Positions 44,436 to 56,963 of a stretch of 64,000 nucleotides of DNA are shown one piece after another. The notes beneath the pieces are model-generated. The model searched no databases and was not told the DNA's origin. It worked only from the letters and a program-made list of their open reading frames with translations. The position numbers were made by a program, and so were the translations under genes. This DNA comes from Avena insularis (lineage: Eukaryota > Streptophyta > Magnoliopsida > Poales > Poaceae), in NCBI GenBank assembly GCA_023614405.1, contig CM042697.1, positions 470,252,792 through 470,316,791 on the forward strand, given 5' to 3'. Numbering within the stretch: the first letter of the stretch is position 1; every line of letters begins with the position of its first letter.

Positions 44436-45561
44436 TCACCAAACAATACTTAACTACTTGCAATCATCGCACACAAGGGTCCTATGGATGATCTAGCATC
44501 ATCCCTAACATTACAAGGTTAAGGCTTGGTTTAAATCTTTTTATTTTTAGAAAAGTAATTTCTACTCATTGAAAAACTACTTAAGATTTAATATTCTCCA
44601 AACCCAACATGGGATCATGTTGACACATGTCATCACCACATATTGTAGTTCATGGGAATGTGATTTAAAGTGGTGTCACGATTTAATAAGGTTTTACCCT
44701 TTTATTTTAATTAATTAAAGTGGCTAGAAATGCTTATGTAGCATTCTTTTATTACTTGAACATTATTTCTGCAAGTAAACCTATATATTTTTATATATTC
44801 TGAAAGGTATGGTTAAATGTGATTTTTGAGAGTTGGAATCAACTCAAAAGCTATTATGGTTTAAATTTAAAAAATGTTTGAATGCAGAAAAGCTTCTGCC
44901 TTGTTATTTTTACCATGGGTGATATATAGATCCAAATGACTTGAATCCAACGGGCTTGGATTCAGCATTCACAGACCTTTCCAACAAAATTGGTTTCATT
45001 CAATTTGGTGCACTGAATCGATCTGGGTTGATTTTTTAAGTTGGGTACAGAAGTGTGTTTGAATTGAAATAGAAAAAGTTTAATTTTAATAACTGGGCTG
45101 CGCGGGAAAAATTATTGGGCCGGCCTGCTAAGCACAGTGCTCCCGCGGGCTGCTTAAGTGGGTGTCCCCACTCGTTAGTGACACGGGGCTGGGCGAAGCG
45201 GTATGGGGCGACGTGGATCGTTCGATCTAGTTCTAATCTAATGGCTGGGAGTCATCATCGACGCGAGACAACTCCGGCGAGAACGAAACCTAGCGCGGCC
45301 AGTGAGGGTCGCTGGGGGCTCACCGGGGTACTGGCGAGGGTCGGCGAGGCGGGCGAACGACGAAGTCGACGACGGTGAACTCAGGGGTGGTCGCGGCAGC
45401 TCCTGGGGCGGCTCCAATCGCTGGCTCCCTTCTTCTCCGGCAGCGACAGGCTCCAGTGAAATTCCGACGGGGTGGTGCTCACCTTGCTCTGAGAATGGTG
45501 TGGCACGATCAGTGAGGAGAGGGGAGTGAGATGGTGTGAAGAAATCGTGCGGGGGTGGCCT

Positions 45562-45571
45562 CTATTTATAG
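45562..45571 (-). promoter_or_regulatory. TATA box of LTR b
   Basis: CTATAAATAG on the minus strand, conserved with the other three LTRs. Confidence 0.7.
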
Positions 45572-47604
45572 TCGAGCGAGGGGACCGTCCAGGCGCAGTG
45601 AGCTCGTCGGGGAGATGTTACAGCGGACTAAAGGCATGGGAAAGGGTAGGGGCGGTGCGGTGTCTCTGGCGATGCTCAACGACATGGTCTCGAGGCATGG
45701 GGCGGTGTGGTTTGGTGCAGGCAGCGGTGCTATCTGCAGCGGCGGCGTCTTGACGGCGGGCGGTGGCTGTCGACGCAGGCGACAAACGGGATGTTGGCGG
45801 TCTCTGGGTCGGTGGGGATTGTGTATACTGCAGCGGGCGATGCGTGGGTGATGGTCGAGGGTGGCGCTCTGGCGCACGCTCGGCATGGTCTGGGCGCGGC
45901 TTGTGCGCGTGGTCCAGGGCTTGGCAACGCTCGCGGCTGGTACAGTGAGTGGCGGTGGACGGTGGGCTGCCTCCCAGACATGCTGGCTAGGCTTGCTGCT
46001 GCTCCTAGCTTGCTGTCGACTATGGGGTGGCAAGAGGGTGCTTGGCTATTCACCATTGATGACAATGGAAAGCTCACAGTGGTGCTAGTGCCTGGCTAAT
46101 CTTCCTAGATGATCTACTGAGTTGTGTGTGAGCTAAATGGGGAACCAGTTAGGCAAGAATCACTGCTCACAATAATGTTTGATGTTTGTTTGATTTGTGT
46201 CTGCAACCTGTTTGATGAAATGGCCGCATGAAATCAAGTTTTGAATTTTGAAATGATTTTTGGTGGGTTTGCTAGATTGGTGCTAGTGAGTCTGTAGATG
46301 CTTGGGTTTTGAAAATTGAGCTTCTTTGAGTAGTTTTTGAAAAAGTGGGATCTTCCCATATGATAAAGATTCAATTTTGAATTGTCATTTAAACTATGCA
46401 TTTGAAAGTTTATGGATGATCACAAAGTGGTCCTTGATACCTTGTTATGAGTACATTCAAGGGGTGCAAAGATCCAGAAAAGTTTCTGTTAGGTTCTGAA
46501 AGTTTGAGACAGCCAAAGTAGGCATGGGAGTTAAATTGGCCAAAATGACCATTCATTTCATATATGTGTTTTGATTTACTTGCCTTTAGGAAAAGTGTGG
46601 GAAATGTTTTAGATGATGTTTATTTCACCTAAGAAACATTTTACAAGCAATGGAACAAACAAACAAGGTGGTTTTAAAAGAATTCAAAATCCATGCATAC
46701 ACCTATGCATGCATTCATGATTTCATTTAGAAAAGTTTTTGTTAACCCTAATTTTTATGATTAGAATTTGATGATCCAAGCTTAGTATTTTTGGGATGTT
46801 ACAAGAGATTGTACACTTTCACCACAACATTTGATACATCTGTCAGGAACAAATCCTGAATTCACCATACTCAGTATGCGGATAATCAATCCTAACCTTT
46901 CAATTACACGCCCTAGTATAGGCACCTCTCATGTGAGTTTGGCCTCCCAACCATGACCAACTGTCATCTTGGGTACTGCAGAGGTGGAGAATCTTCACAA
47001 GGTAGCCTCAGCTCAGACCTTGGCCGTGAGGGAACCAATACTAAGGTATATAAGTTTCCAGTCAAGCCCTACCCAATCTTCGGGTATTGTGGTTGTACGG
47101 TAAAATTGGAATGGTATCGCATCCAGGCAACCATCAGTTTTATAAAGGGCTAAGGCTCATGCCTCATTTTCATCCCAAAATCATCTGGGGTTCGGATACA
47201 CATGTCAAAACATCTCAGTAGAATGATCCATCATTCTAAGGTTTTCATAACCATTTTTCCACCAAGTATTCCCATCTAAAGTTGATCAAGTTTTATGCTT
47301 GGCACTAGCATTTACAAGTGGGGGTGATTTCTAATGAGGGGTGGTAAACAAGTGGAGTTTTACTAAGTTCAATCTCATGCCTTAGAAGGACATCAAGATT
47401 TTCTAGCTTAGGCCAAATTTTATGCTCTTTATGCAACCTTCAATTATCTTCCTAGAATCTACAAGTCACTTAAGTAAACTCTAAAAGAAAGCTTTGATAA
47501 AGACCTAAAGTAAAAAGCTTGCAAGTAAAAACTAGGATTGGGTTATAAAGTGAGTATAATCACATATGCTTAAGGCATATAGTTGGCATGGTAACAAGAA
47601 AATA

Positions 47605-47787
47605 TTAGCTTGCACATTCAACTAGTAGTATTAGGCTTGCAAGTATTGGCTTGCACAATATCAGTATAATCTTGCCTTGTGTAGAGTAGTGGTTGAAGTT
47701 CTCCTCGGCTTCTTCCTCGTAGTATCCTCCTTCCTCCTCGTATCCTTGGTCGGTACTAGCGTCTATGAATAAATACGAGGTACACAA
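47605..47787 (-). CDS. Small acidic open frame in LTR c, unknown
   Basis: A 60-codon counterpart of 34469-34651, with the same start and an open frame. Confidence 0.3.
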   Translation of the reverse strand: MCTSYLFIDASTDQGYEEEGGYYEEEAEENFNHYSTQGKIILILCKPILASLILLVECAS

Positions 47788-48896
47788 TCACCAAACAATA
47801 CTTGACTACTTGCAATCATCACACAAAGGGGTTCTATAGATGATCTAGCATCATCACTAACATTACAAGACTAAGGCACTTGACTTAATGAGTTTTGTTT
47901 TAGAAAAGTAATTTCTACTCATTGAAAAACTACTTAAGATTTAATATTCTCCAAACCAAACATGGGATCATGTTGACACATGTCATCACCACATATTTTA
48001 GTCCATGGGAATGTGATTTAAAGTGGTGTCACAATTTAATAAGGTTTTACCCTTTTATTTTAATTAAATAAGTGACTAGAAATGCCTATGTGACCTTCTT
48101 TTTATTTCTTGAACATTATTTCTGTAAGTAAACCCATATATTTTTATATATTCTGAAAGGTATGATTAAATGTGATTTTTGAGAGTTGGCATCAACTCAA
48201 AAGCTATCATGGTTTAAATTTGAAAAATGTTTGAATGCAGAAAAGCTTCTGCCTTGTTATTTTCTATAGATCCAAATGACTTGAATCCAACGGGCTTGGA
48301 TTCAGCATTTCCAGACCTTTCTAACAAAATTGGTTTCATTCAATTTGGTTCACTGAATCGAGCTGGGTTGATTTTTGAAACTAGGTACAGAACTGTGTTT
48401 GAATGAAAATGGAAAAATCCAAATTCAAACAAATGGGCTGCGCGGGAAACGATACTGGGCCGGCCTATGAAGCACAGCGCCTACGCGGGCTGGTTAAGTG
48501 GCTGTCCCCACGCGTCAGTGAGACAGGGGGGTGCGAAGCGGTACGGGGCAATGTGGTGCGCTAGATCTAGTTCTAATCCAACGGCTCTGGTTCATCGTCC
48601 ACGTCGGGCAACGCCTGCGAGACAGAACCCTAACACGGCAGGTGGGGGTCGTGGGAGGCTCACCGGGGCTCAGGCGAGGGTCGGCGAGGCGAGCGAACGA
48701 CGAAGTCGACGACGGCGAACCTCCTGGTACCGGCAGCTTCTCCTGGGGCGGCTCCAATCGCTGGCCCCCTTCTCCAAAGAGCGGGCTCCGATGAAATTCC
48801 GGCGAAGCGCTGCTCGCCTTGCTCCGGGAACGAGGTGGAACGATCAGTGAGGAGAGAGGAGTAGAATGGTGTGAAGAGTTTGAGGTGGGGTGGCCT

Positions 48897-48906
48897 CTAT
48901 TTATAG
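48897..48906 (-). promoter_or_regulatory. TATA box of LTR c
   Basis: CTATAAATAG on the minus strand, at the same relative place as in LTR a. Confidence 0.7.
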
Positions 48907-49183
48907 TCTCAACGACGAGTCCAAACGGGATGGGCAGGCAACAGTGGCGACATGGCTACGGGCTGCTAGAGGCATGGCCGGCAGTGGCGATCGATAAGTG
49001 GTCTCCTGGCGATGCTCTACGGCTTTAATGCACGTGTAGGGGCGGTGGCAAACGGTCTGGAACACGCGATGCTCTACGTGGCAAAGGCGGCGTCTTCGAC
49101 GGCGACCGGTGGTTGTGAGTCATGGGGCGATGAACGGGGGTGTCTGGTGGTCTCCTGGGATGGTGGTGATCGTGTATGCACGC

Positions 49184-51878
49184 AGACATTGAGGTCCTTC
49201 ACCCTTGTTCACCCACAAGTTTTTACTTAGAAATTGGGATGAGGAGATTCTTGATAGCTTCCATGTCTTGATGCTCAAGTTGTCCATTGCCATGGACTTG
49301 GCTAAGTACTTAGATTTTTCCATCTGCAGAGGTTGTGCACTTTCCCCACCAGACTTGGTTTCACCAAGACAGGACCTTTCAGAAGCCTTCCCTTAGACCA
49401 AATGGACGCGTTCCAACCTATCATTCCCACTACCACCAACTGTCCAAATGGCTAAGTTCTAGCAACCTATATGGTCCAGGCAGAGCCCATAATGCCAAGT
49501 GGCTGCACTAAAAGCTTCTTAACACTTGGCCTCTAAAATCTCTTTGTTCCTGGGTGGCTTACCACAAGTGTGATACACAAGGTAAACCATAGAAATGGGC
49601 CTTGTGTAACCACTCAACATAAACCATTCTTTCCCTTCCACCCAGGTGTTTCATTAACTTAGTTGTTTTATTAGGCAAAAACATAAGTCCAAAGACTTAG
49701 AAATATTTTCATCATAGCATATATATTTTCACCAACCCTTGTTTGCTACTAGCTAGGCTAAGCATGGCATAGATAGTAACTTAACTAGCATTTCTACAAC
49801 TACTTAGGATTTCCCAACATGGCATAAAGGCAAAATATTTACATGCAAGACTTAGCAAAATAATTCTAATGCTTAGTAGAAAACATAGGATAAAAATATT
49901 CATGAAGTACCACTTTCCTTGATAGTTGGGAGAGTAGCACTCTTCACAATCACAATCACTAGCACCAAAATCTACACATAGAATATAGCCACAATCACAT
50001 ACAAGTCATATACAAACAAACAAAAATATATATGCATGCATGCAAGATGCTAAGTGATGATTTTTAAAACCCAACCAAGAAAGTGCATAGTACTGAATCT
50101 TAAACAAGTCAAAAACTTACCAAACCAAATTCATTTGACACTAAAAACAATTCATATATTCAAATAAGCCCTACACATGTTTCTGCAAATAAAACCTTCT
50201 TAAAAGAAATAAAACATTAAACACATTGCATAATCTGAAAGGGCTTGTTCTCCTGATTCCAACGGTATAAAATTTGCCAAAATCTAACGTGGGAAACAAA
50301 AGTTACAAACAAAACAAATTTGAACTAAAATCTGATTCAAAATCTGTTTTAAATCTAAACTACTGCCACGCGGCGCTATCCTATTGGCCGGTACCGTTTC
50401 GCTCAGGATCACGCTTCCGCGCCATCGGATCAAGTTAGATCCAACACGCCAGATCTAAAGAAAACGCTTCGCTCCAGATCTAATCTAGTCCCTATGATAC
50501 AGATCTAACGGCTGTCGTTGCTCTGACCAAAGTCGAGCGGTGCTAGCGGCGGCGACTGGCGGCGGCGCGTCTGTCAGTGGCGGAGTTGGCGTTCTAGGTC
50601 GCGCGGGAGAGGGAGAAGGGGTTTACCAGACTCGCAGGGAGTTGCTGATGCTCAAGGTGGCGGCGGCTGGTCAAGGGGCGCGCTGTAGTGGCTGAGGGAG
50701 CTCGTCGGAGTCATGCACGGCGTCAGGTGGTTGCTGTCGAAGTCGTTGCCCAGATGGTTTAGGAGATGCGCAAGACGGTGGCGAACAACCTCGTATGCGA
50801 GAGAGATCAAGGGGCACGCTATGCTTACCGTAATCGGTCGCCGGAGTTGAGTGGCGGCTCGGTCGTTTGCGGGAATGAACGGGTACGGCGTCCTAGGTCA
50901 CAAGCAGGCAAGCAAAGGGTATCAGAAGAAGCACGAGGTCCTGCTGGACACGCTCGCTTCAATCAGAGGCACAGGGGCGGTCGGGACTCACCGGAATTTG
51001 CTGCCGGAGGTCGTCGGAGCTGCGGCGGTGTTTGGCGAGTTGCGAGCAGCCTGGTGGCGTGGAGAGAAAATTGAGTGAGGGGAATGGAGCGGAGTGGGGA
51101 GGGATTTAAGTAGGCAGAGGCTCGACAAGAAACGCCTGGTGAATCAATGGCAATTACGTCGCGGAATCAACACAGCAACGGCCAGCGGCGACGGCGTCTG
51201 CGCGCGAGATTTGGGGAAGAAGGAGTCGACGTGGAGAGGGCCCAGTTGTCTACGAGAGGAACAGAAGGGGTGTGGGGTCCTGGCGTCAGCGACTCGCTGG
51301 ATGCGTCTGCGCGTGAGAGAGAGAGGGAAAACCGGGGTGGGCTAGCTGGGCTGGTTTCGCTGTTGGGCCCAAAGTCTGGCGCCGGCCCTTTTCCTTTTCT
51401 TTATTCCTTTTCTTTTTCTAATTTGATTTTATGGAATGATTTTCAAATGAATTCAAACTCTATTTGAATTCAAATCTTTTCAGGATTTTTGCAGTGTGCA
51501 ACAGTCACAAATTTGGGCATAAAACCAAGTGGTCACTTTGAATTGGCTTGGTAATTTGGATAAATAAAAATAAACAGTGATTTAGCACTGTTTTATATTG
51601 GTTTTGAATTTCGTTTTCAAATTGTATTTGCTTTGAAAACTTGGGTTTAGGTCTTAGAAATCTAGCAACTCATTCTGAAAGCAATAAGGCACAAGGTTTG
51701 GTTTCATGAACAACAACCTCTCATAGAAAGAGTAGCATTGGTTTCAAATGATGATCACATAAAATAATGAGCTCATATGCTCCTGTTTTTGAATTGTTTT
51801 GTTTGAGATGAATTCTATATGATCATGGATGCATGGATGATATGCATGAGTTTGAAACATGATTTTAGGGATGTTACA
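49184..51878 (-). mobile_element. Truncated LTR related to the gag-only family, inserted in LTR c
   Basis: On the minus strand it starts TGTAACATCCCTAAAATCAT at 51878. It shares text with the late part of the gag-only LTR: for example its AAGTACTTAGCC and ATGGACAACTTGAG segments correspond to the region near 13225-13265. A GC-rich block at 50370-51400 matches the layout of that family. The fragment stops at 49184 without a CA end or primer site. About 720 bp of the surrounding LTR c (equivalent to 36066-36785 of LTR a) are missing too, so one deletion removed the LTR end and adjacent host sequence. Frames in the GC-rich block (for example 50766-51074) are not convincing genes. Confidence 0.7.
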
Positions 51879-52150
51879 TAATTTGGCCAAAATGACCATT
51901 CCCTTATTTTGTTTGTTTTGATTTATTTGTCTTTGGGAAAAGGGTGGGGATTGTTTAGATGATGTTTATTTCACCTAAGAATCCATTTACAAGCAAAGAA
52001 ACACACAAGCAAGGTGATTCAAAAGAATTCAAATTGGAATGCATACACACATGCATGCTTTCATATTTTTATTTAGAAAAGTTTTTTGTTAACCCTAATT
52101 TTGATGATTAGAGTTTGATGATCCAAGTTTAGTATTTTTGGGATGTTACA
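51879..52150 (-). mobile_element. Chromovirus LTR c, last part
   Basis: It resumes TAATTTGGCCAAAATGACC, equal to position 36786 of LTR a, and runs to GGATGTTACA at 52150, which is the LTR start on the minus strand, next to the polypurine tract of copy D. Confidence 0.88.
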
Positions 52151-52168
52151 AACCTTCCCCCCTTAAAC
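52151..52168 (-). other. Polypurine tract, chromovirus D
   Basis: The sequence matches 37058-37075 and marks the 3' end of the internal region of copy D. Confidence 0.75.
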
Positions 52169-52210
52169 AAAATCTCGTCCCGAGATTTTAAAAAGGACGA
52201 AAAAGATTAC

Positions 52211-55200
52211 CTAGGATTTGAACAGATCGGAAAACTCCGTCCTGATGTGATCTTCGCGCTCCCAGGTAGCTTCCTCTTCCGTGTGGTTGCTCCACTGAAT
52301 CTTGAGAAACTTGATGCTTCGGGTTCGGGTAGTTCTATAAGCTTCTTCCAAAATACGGATGGGTACTTTGGGATAGGTTAGGTCATCATTGATCTCTATA
52401 GTCCGGTGATCGATATTCTTGAACACTTCGGTCTTCTCTGTAACTTCGAGGCACTTGTGAAGTAATGAGATATGGAACACATTGTGCACGGCTGACATCT
52501 CTTCGGGTAGTTCCAATTGATACGACACTTCTGCTTGACGGTTCAGAATCTTGAAAGGTCCGATATAGCTGGGGTCTAACTTTCCTTTGAGTTGGAAACG
52601 CTGCATTCCCTTCAATGGCGACACCTTCAGATATACAAAATCTCCAATGTTGAAGGCGAGGTCTCGACGTCTCTTATCGTCGTAACTCTTCTGTCTGGAC
52701 TAGGCTGTCTTGAGGTGCTCACGAATCTTGTGAACCTTCTCTTCTGCTTCTCGTAGGATGTCGGGTTAGAAAATCTGACTCTCTCCTACTTCTGACCAGT
52801 TCAAAGGGGTGCGACACTTCCTTCCGTACATGAATTCAAATGGGGCCATTTGCAAACTAGCTTGATAACTATTGTTGTATGAAAATTCTGCAAACGTCAG
52901 ACAGTCTTCCTACTTAGATCCATATTCTAACACACATGCTCTCAGCATATCTTCGAGTATTTGATTTACTCGCTCCGTTTGTCCATCGGTCTGAGGGTGA
53001 TAAGTGGTGCTGAAATCTAGGCAGGTTCCTAAACCTTCTTGGACTTTCTTCCAGAATCTCGAGGTAAATTGAGTTCGTCGATCCGATACGATGTTCTTGG
53101 GGACTCCATGCAAACTAACGATTCTAGCGATGTATAACTCCGCTAGCTTCGAACTCTGATATGTGGTCTTGACGGGTAAGAAATGGGCGACTTTGGACAA
53201 TCTGTCCACTATGACCCAGATAGAATCATTTCCCCTACTAGAAGTAGGCAATCCGGTGATAAAGTACATTCCAACGGAATCCCATTTCCATTTCAGAATC
53301 TGCAAGGGTTGCAACAATCCAGCGGGCCTTTGATGTCCTGCCTTGACTCGCTGACATATATCACACTTGGCGATATAGCTTCCAATTTCTCTCTTCATCT
53401 TTTGCCACCAAAATTGCTCTTTCAAATCCTGATACATCTTAGTTCCTCCGGGGTGGATAGAATAAATAGTATCATGATCTTCCTTCAAAATAACTTCTTT
53501 CAACTCAGAATCTGCTGGTACACAAAGGCGTCCTTTGTACCACAGAACTCCTTCTTTGTCTTCGGTGAATCCGGGTACTTTGCCTGTACCGATACGACGC
53601 TTGATTCCGTCGATACTAGCATTTCCTTTCTGCGCCTCTTTGATCTGGCTGATCAAAGTGGGTTGAAGTTCTATGCTAGCCAACAATCCTTCACTCAGTA
53701 ATTCTATTCGAAAATCTTCCATCTCTTTGTGCAAGCTTGGTTGCTCCTTCAAAATCATGGAGTTCAAGCGGCACAGCAATCTGCTCAGGGCATCGGCTAC
53801 CACATTGGCTTTACCAGGGTGATAGTGAATGTCCAGATCGTAATCCTTGATTAGTTCAATCCATCTTCTCTGTCTCATATTCAGCTCCTTCTGAGTGAAT
53901 ATATACTTCAAGATCTTGTGATCCAAATAAATCTCACAACGGTTTCCCATGAGGTAATGCCTCCATGTCTTCAGGGCTAGAACTACGGCTGCGAGTTCGA
54001 GGTCATGGGTTGGGTAATTTTGCTCATGTTGCTTCAGTTGTCGAGATAGATAAGATATAACTTTGCCTTCTTGCATTAGCACACATCCGAGACCGATCTT
54101 GGATGCATCGCAATACACGTTGAAGGGCTTCGTGATATCCGGCATGATTAAGATTGGGGATGAAATCAATCTCCTCTTGAGTTCTTGAAAACTCGCTTCA
54201 CATTTGTCGGTCCATTCAAACTTCTTGTCCTTCTTCAGCAATTGGGTCAGGGTCTGGCGATACTCGAGAATCCTTCTACAAACTTGCGGTAATATCCCGC
54301 CAATCCGAGAAATGCACGAACTTGGGTTTGAGTGGTTGGGGCTTGCCAATCTTCGACATCTTTCACCTTTGCAGGGTCAACAGCAATTCCTCCGGCTGAT
54401 ACAATGTGACCGAGGTATCATACCTCCTGTAACCAGAATTCACATTTGCTAAACTTGGCATACAACTGATGCTCTCTAAGGGTTCCAAGAATGGTCCTTA
54501 GGTGTAGCTCATGTTCTTCTTCTGATTTGGAATAAATCAGTATGTCATCGATAAAAACAACGACAAACTTATCCAGGAAGTCCATAAAAATCTTATTCAT
54601 GAGATTCATGAAATAAGCGGGGGCATTGGTTAATCCAAAAGACATGACAGTATACTCGTATAATCCATATCTGGTGGTAAAGGCAGTCTTTGGAATATCC
54701 TCTGCACGAATTTTGAGTTGATGATAACCAGTTCTAAGATCAATCTTAGAAAACACTTTGGCACCGGTCAACTAATCAAACAATTCTTCTATCTTGGGCA
54801 AGGGGTATTTGTTCTTGATGGTGACATCATTCAACTTCCGATAATCCGTACACAAATGGTTACCTCCATCTTTCTTGTCCACAAACAACACAGGTGATGT
54901 CCATGGTGACGCACTTGGTTGAATCAATCCAATTTCCAGCATGGCATCCAGTTGCTTCTTCAGTTCTTCTAGTTCTGATGGGTTCATACTATAGGGTCTC
55001 TGGGCTATGGGTGCAGTTCCGGGGATTAGTTCGATGATAAACTCGATATCTCGATCTGGGGGCATACCGGGCAAACCATCTGGAAATACATCGGGGTATT
55101 CACAGACTATCCGGACTTGGTCAATGGTAGGTTGGGCTATACTCTTGTTGCATTTGAATTGACGAGGTAAGGTTTCAGATATATGCTCGACTGGTAGTCC

Positions 55201-56733
55201 GGCTGTATTGGTCATGGTTATGGCTTTCTTGGCACAGTCAATCAATCCTTTATGTTTGGACATCCAATCCATTCCTAGTACTACTTCCAAACCTTTAGTT
55301 CCGAGTACTATCAGATTAGCATAAAAATCTATGCCATGGATTCGGATAGGGACGGCTTTGCAAATTTGCCTAGCCTTGGTGGTTGATCCGGGAATTTGCA
55401 CGATCGTAACATGCTTCAGTTTGGTTGGTTGAATTTTACTAGTGCATGCAAATTCTTCGGTGACAAATGAGTGCGATGCACCAGAATCAAACAACACTCT
55501 AGCAAGTACTAAATTAACAGAAAACATACCCAGCACGACGTCTGGCGCTTCCTGAGCTTCTTCAGCATGCATGAGAAAAAGACAGTCGTTGCGGTTGAGC
55601 GAATTCCCTGGGGAAAACCTTCTTCCGGGCTGAACACGACACTGCTGCTAAGCTAGGGCATTTGCATTGGGGGCTGCGACATTCTTCTTGTTGGGGCACT
55701 CGTTGGAGTAGTGACCCTTATTTCCACAGTCATAACAAGTTACCTGCGACTTGTCCTTTGCTTCCACAGGCACAGCATTGCTTCCAGTTCTCGGGGCAGT
55801 GTTGGTGTTAGCGGTAGCATTGTTGTTGTTGAACTTGGGTGGGGCACGGTTGAAATTTCTAGAGTTGCTGGGGTTGTTGTGATTTCCTCCGGGTCTAGGG
55901 TTTCCACGGTTGGGATAGGTCGGACGGTTCATCCGGGGTCTGTTGGTTCTTGGGGCAAATCCTGGAGATGGGTTAGGGCGGTACTTTGGGGTCTGATGGG
56001 TTCCTGGCTGATGCATCATGCGACGCTTGCGGTTCTCATTGTCTTGGTTGATCTTTTCTTCCATCTGGATAGCAGAGTCGACAAGGGCTTCAATATCAGC
56101 AAAGGGGATATTGACTAACACAGTCTGCATCTCATCATGCAGACCATTCAGGAATCTCTCTTTCTTCTTGGCTTCCGTGTCGATCTCATCCGGGGCATAC
56201 CTAGCTAATGACAAAAATTTGTCATGGTATCCCACTACAGTCATCCTTCCTTGCTTCAGTTCTCTGAACTCATCTCTCATTCTCTTGATCAAACCCGGTG
56301 GCACATGGGTTCTGCTGAAAATGACCTTGAATTCATCCCAGGTCATCATCTGTCCTCCGGTCATTGCACGAACACTGTTCCACCATGCTCTGGCATCTCC
56401 GGCTAGATAGTGGGTGGCGAATAGAACTTTCTCGTTGGCTTCCACTCCAGCGACTTCCAGGTTATTTTCCATGGTTTGCAGCCAATCGTCGGCATCTAGG
56501 GGCTCTTCTGACTTAGTGAAAACAGGTGGGTTGGTATTCTGGAAATTCTTGAGCTTAGATCCATGGTTGTCCTGATTTCCTTGGCCTTGGTTGTTGTCGG
56601 CCAGCTGGGCTATCTGCTGAAGGGTGGCTAGGTTGGCTTGACGTGAGGCTCTTTCGGCTTCGCGCTCAGAAACCAACATTTGCAGGATCTGCAACATCGG
56701 GTCCGGGGATGGACCACTTCCTCCGCGTGGCAT
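52211..56733 (-). pseudogene. gag-pol polyprotein pseudogene of chromovirus D
   Basis: From ATG 56733 (MPRGGSGPSPDPMLQ) the same domain order as copy A is found: gag with the full GDARAWWNSVRAMTGG segment that A lacks, CCHC knuckle, protease (DSGASHSF, near 55480), reverse transcriptase (FIDDILIYS), RNase H, integrase and chromodomain. Defects: TAG at 55648, stops at 54772 and 54415, a 1-nt loss near 54250, TAG at 52910, and two stops between 52690 and 52770. The integrase core reads MYFITGLP where a catalytic aspartate is expected (MDFITGLP in A), and SDRRTQF replaces SDRGTQF. Copy A is similar throughout, roughly 92-97% by eye. Not functional. Confidence 0.9.
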
Positions 56734-56963
56734 CTGAAGATTGAGATAGATCATGAGAAAATAGGGAAAATTCTAAGGTTCTGGGATTTTGAAAAGTTTT
56801 TAAAGTTTGACTCGGATTTTCTAGCAACTTGCTTTTCATTCATTCATTCACATGATACAACACACACCACAAAACAAGAAAAACAGATGGTTTTAAGAAC
56901 CATTATGGAATCTACGATACAGTGGGACCGAATACTACTCACTACGCTAGTGCTCAAGTGCTA
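56734..56963 (-). other. Spacer between the upstream ORF and gag, chromovirus D
   Basis: Non-coding, about 230 bp, equivalent to 41600-41834 with several small indels. Confidence 0.6.

Larger units (their letters stand above)
42860..46803 (-). mobile_element. Chromovirus LTR b (5' LTR on the minus strand), divergent
   Basis: It runs from ...GGATGTTACA (46803) back to TGTCAACACCCGG (42860), 3,944 bp with TG...CA ends, next to the primer site. By eye it differs from LTRs a, c and d at many sites, including several indels, so it cannot be the sister of LTR a made in one insertion. Its right end abuts LTR c sequence starting AGAGATTGTACAC. Confidence 0.88.
46804..49183 (-). mobile_element. Chromovirus LTR c, first part (of copy D)
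   Basis: It begins AGAGATTGTACACTTTC, which corresponds to position 33664 of LTR a, so the first 658 bp of this LTR are missing and LTR b stands in their place. It follows LTR a closely to ATGCACGC (49183) and is then interrupted by another LTR fragment. Confidence 0.85.

Noticed and set aside
33006..46803. Reading LTR a, internal A and LTR b as one simple insertion
   Set aside because: The two LTRs differ too much in sequence and indels, and LTR a is close to c and d. TGAAG on the left does not match AGAGA on the right.
50766..51467. Frames of 75-106 codons in the GC-rich part of the LTR fragment
   Set aside because: They lie in LTR leader-like sequence, overlap each other in different frames and are not shared with the gag-only LTRs.
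53183..53701. 172-codon plus frame opposite the integrase/RNase H part of chromovirus D
   Set aside because: Antisense shadow of pol. The equivalent in copy A is broken.
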